From positions 1-30,082 of the forward strand of contig CAYSIX010000015.1 in assembly GCA_964431205.1 (NCBI GenBank): a stretch of DNA of 30,082 bases, in the 5' to 3' direction. The notes under the pieces are model-generated. The model saw nothing but the letters and a program-made list of their open reading frames with translations. It did not search any database and had not been told where the DNA came from. The DNA is from CAYSIX01 sp964431205 (GTDB taxonomy: Bacteria; Planctomycetota; Phycisphaerae; Phycisphaerales; Phycisphaeraceae). Position 1 is the first letter of the stretch, and each line of letters begins with the position of its first letter. The position numbers were made by a program, and so were the translations under genes. This document shows positions 27,831-30,082 of the stretch, piece by piece.

Positions 27831-30082
27831 TCACCCGCCGGCGAACTTGCTCTCCAGCCGCTCGAACTCACGACGGTAAATCAGCCCGCCCAGGTCCGGC
27901 TCGCGCAGGCGGAGCTGCCGCACGCGCAGCGGGATCTGGTCGGTGTGCCGCCCGAGCCGCTCGGTGATCTGCAACCGCCGCATCCACGCGTTCCACCACA
28001 GGTCCGGGTACGGCGGCTGCAAACCGCCGATCAGCCGATCGTACAAAGCCGCGGCGTCGAGCAGCGTCTGTTCGTCGCTGTCATCGTCCGCCTCGTCGCT
28101 GTCATCGGCCGCCGAGGTGAACAGTGCCTCGGCCCGCTCGTGGATCACCTGCGCCTCGTGCGGGAACGCCTCGATCAGCGCCGCCGTACGCCGGCGCGCG
28201 CCCTCCAGCCGCCCCGCCACCCGCAGCGCCCGCGCGTGACGCAGCTCGATCGCCAACCGCGCGTCCGCCGGCTGATTCGCACCGCCCGCGCCCTGCCTGC
28301 CCTCACCGTCCAGCAGCATCGCCGACAGCTCCGCCACCAGCGTCGCGACCTGGGCCGCCTCGGCCTCGTGACGTTCACGCTCCGCCTGCACCCGCGTGAT
28401 CGCCGCCTGACGCACCCGCCTGTCCATCCGCTCGGCGAGCTCTTCGGCCACGCGGTCGATCACCGCCGCCGCCGTCCCCGGCGATGCCTGCATCATCGCC
28501 CGCGCCGCGCGGACGAGCTGGGCCGACCCGCCGCCGCGCGACAACGCCTCGATCCGCGCCCGCATCGCCATACGCACCAGCTCTCGCTGCCCGTCGAAAT
28601 CGTGTTCAAACCCGTCGAGTAGGACGAGCGCATCGTCGTATCGTTCATCCACCAGCGCGACGCGCGCCCGCGCCAGCCGCGCCGCCGCGACCGCCGCCTG
28701 CGGTCCACGCTCGGGTTCAAACTCGGACTCGGGCTCACGTCGCCCGACGCCGGTCGCATCACCGTCGCCCCGCTGGGCCGCCTCGGCCTCGGCTTCGATG
28801 CGCGCCGCCGCGGCCTCGATCCGCTCGCCCAGCGCATCCCGCGCCGCCGGCAACGCCGCCTCGTACGCCGACGCCAGCGACAGCACGATCTCCCGCTGCG
28901 CCGCGAAGTAGTCCCGATGGTCGCGCGGCACGCGGCGGTACACCTCGACCGCCTCCTCGTGCCGCCCCTGCGCCGCCAGCACCGTAAACCCGTAGAACAG
29001 CCGCTCGTCGTCCGCCGCCGCGCTGACCGGGAACCGCTCGAACAGCACCTGCGCCGCACGCCCGTACGCCCGCCGCGCCGCCTCGGCGTCCACGCCCGCC
29101 TCCGCGCCCGCGCCGCCTTCGGCATTCAGCATCGGCCGGACCAGCTCCACCGCCAGCGCGATCGCGCGCTCGGCCACCGGCTCGCTCGGGATCTCGTCGG
29201 CCAGCGCCGTCAACCGCCCCGCCGTCTCGATCGCCCGCTCACCCGACGCCGGCGCCTGGAAATATCGCGCCAGCGCCAGGTTGAACCGCGCCGTCGCCCG
29301 CACGCCGGGGTCCATGCCCGCCCCGCCGTCCACCAGCGTCCGGTTGATCGCCACCGACCGGGCCAGGTCCTCGGCCGCGCTTGCCGGCACCGCGCCGCCA
29401 CGCGCACGCGCCGCCGCCGCCGCCGCACGCTGACCTCGCTCGCGCAGCACCTGCCCCACCCCCATCCGCACGATCGCCGGCAACCCCGCCAGCTCCGACG
29501 CCTCGCGTTCGGCCGGCATCGCGTCCAACCAACGCTCAAACACGTACTGCCGCAGCGCCTCGGCCCGGTCGCCCGCCCCCGCCTCGCTCAGCAGTTCCAC
29601 GTACGGCCGATACGACGACGCGGCCGCCTCGCCCAACGCCGGCGCACCGGCCCACGGCTCGACCCGCCCCGCCAGGACCCGGTGCTGCGCATCGGCGACC
29701 AGCAGACGATCCAGCGGCGAGTCGTCGATCGACGTGTCTTTCCCCAGTCGCTCGAGCGCCCGCGTCGCCGCCGACGCGTCACCCCGCCGCCCGTCCACCC
29801 ACGCCCGCGCCAGCGCCGCGACGAACGACACCGCGTCGGCCCCGCCGTCACCCCCACCAGACTCTGCATCGCGCGCATCGCCGACGCCACCCGCCACCGC
29901 GTCCAGAACCTCCGCCGCCTCATCGAACCGCCCCAGGCCGCTGAGCACCCGACCGCGCAGCAGCCGACACGCCCGGCCCAGCGGCGTGCCCGGCGGCTCG
30001 ATCTCCAGCACCCGGTCCGCCTCCTGCAACGCCAGCTCCAGCACCGCCCGCCGCGCCGTACGAACGTCCGTCGAATTCAGGC
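27831..30082 (-). CDS. long TPR-like helical repeat protein, 5' end missing
   Basis: The frame is open from the right window edge to a TGA at 27831-27833, giving at least 750 residues; the GTG at 30044 is only the first possible start in the window and the frame continues past it. The sequence is almost wholly helical, rich in Ala, Arg, Glu and Leu. Phrases such as GRFDEAAEVLDAV, GRHEEAVEVYRRVP, ERYDDALVLLDGFEHD and DAAALYDRLIGGLQPPYPDLWWNAWMRRLQ resemble TPR helix pairs. Such proteins usually act as scaffolds. Acidic and Gly/Ala-rich linkers interrupt the repeats, including an Asp/Ser/Glu-rich tract from a tandem 21-base repeat. No enzyme motif is seen, and no signal can be judged without the N-terminus. 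The end ...YRREFERLESKFAGG is the true C-terminus. Confidence 0.7.
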   Translation of the reverse strand, partial: LNSTDVRTARRAVLELALQEADRVLEIEPPGTPLGRACRLLRGRVLSGLGRFDEAAEVLDAVAGGVGDARDAESGGGDGGADAVSFVAALARAWVDGRRGDASAATRALERLGKDTSIDDSPLDRLLVADAQHRVLAGRVEPWAGAPALGEAAASSYRPYVELLSEAGAGDRAEALRQYVFERWLDAMPAEREASELAGLPAIVRMGVGQVLRERGQRAAAAAARARGGAVPASAAEDLARSVAINRTLVDGGAGMDPGVRATARFNLALARYFQAPASGERAIETAGRLTALADEIPSEPVAERAIALAVELVRPMLNAEGGAGAEAGVDAEAARRAYGRAAQVLFERFPVSAAADDERLFYGFTVLAAQGRHEEAVEVYRRVPRDHRDYFAAQREIVLSLASAYEAALPAARDALGERIEAAAARIEAEAEAAQRGDGDATGVGRREPESEFEPERGPQAAVAAARLARARVALVDERYDDALVLLDGFEHDFDGQRELVRMAMRARIEALSRGGGSAQLVRAARAMMQASPGTAAAVIDRVAEELAERMDRRVRQAAITRVQAERERHEAEAAQVATLVAELSAMLLDGEGRQGAGGANQPADARLAIELRHARALRVAGRLEGARRRTAALIEAFPHEAQVIHERAEALFTSAADDSDEADDDSDEQTLLDAAALYDRLIGGLQPPYPDLWWNAWMRRLQITERLGRHTDQIPLRVRQLRLREPDLGGLIYRREFERLESKFAGG
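28072..28113. repeat. tandem 21-base repeat, two units, in the TPR-like gene
   Basis: Two adjacent 21-base units (28072-28092 and 28093-28113) both begin TCGTCGCTGTCATCG and differ at one base. They encode the doubled acidic phrase DDSDEADDDSDE. The unit is a multiple of three, so copy number can change without breaking the frame. Confidence 0.75.

Noticed and set aside
27707..27871. Upstream extension of the aldo/keto reductase by 55 codons
   Set aside because: It runs through repeat sequence and overlaps the end of the TPR-like gene; the family N-terminus begins at 27706.

Overview
The window is very GC-rich, densely coding DNA (22 protein genes, two of them cut by the window ends; no gap without a gene exceeds about 200 bases). 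The gene set points to a member of the Planctomycetota, probably class Phycisphaerae or an uncultured relative. The signs are a fused SecDF with large coiled-coil insertions downstream of tgt and yajC, a small CxxC zinc-ribbon membrane protein of the type common in that phylum, a GlnE-like protein with ACT domains, a one-step sulfatase beside glycoside hydrolases, and dispersed GC-rich hairpin repeats. The phylum is an inference from these families; no rRNA or other marker is present. I see no tRNA, rRNA, CRISPR array, transposase or phage gene.

Layout. 1-3161 (+): end of a BtpA-family gene, translationally coupled to a soluble GAF-PAS histidine kinase, then a FixJ/NarL-type response regulator with its own promoter and Shine-Dalgarno site. 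3279-6392 (+): a GlnE-like nucleotidyltransferase with two N-terminal ACT domains, then plsY. 6432-6767 (-): small zinc-ribbon membrane protein. 6904-9782 (+): gpmI overlapping a membrane GT2 glycosyltransferase. 9975-17773: a carbohydrate locus. A GH140-like DUF4038 hydrolase (-) diverges from an exported clan GH-A hydrolase, a sulfatase and a GH78-like rhamnosidase (+). 17829-18518 (+): SOUL-family lipoprotein. 18614-24196 (-): tgt, yajC and secDF in transcription order. 24198-24837 (-): a DUF433/DUF5615 toxin-antitoxin-like pair of visibly lower GC. 24852-26446 (-): a Nudix hydrolase coupled to a rhomboid protease. 26609-27706 (-): aldo/keto reductase. 27831-30082 (-): long repeat-rich TPR-like protein running off the right end.

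What stands out. First, short repetitive elements sit inside protein genes. The tgt gene carries an in-frame insert of about 50 codons made of two heptamer arrays plus GC-rich hairpins, and the Nudix gene carries a similar composite insert of about 45 codons. A third full copy of the same hairpin lies between genes at 26551. Second, several genes have a -10-like hexamer 5 to 8 bases before the start codon, which predicts leaderless mRNAs; the cases with TATAAT or TACAAT (plsY, DUF433, Nudix) are strong in such GC-rich DNA. Third, the GlnE-like protein joins GlnD-style ACT sensing domains to a single GlnE catalytic module. Fourth, the sulfatase/rhamnosidase/apiosidase-like group looks like a small locus for a sulfated, rhamnose-containing glycan.
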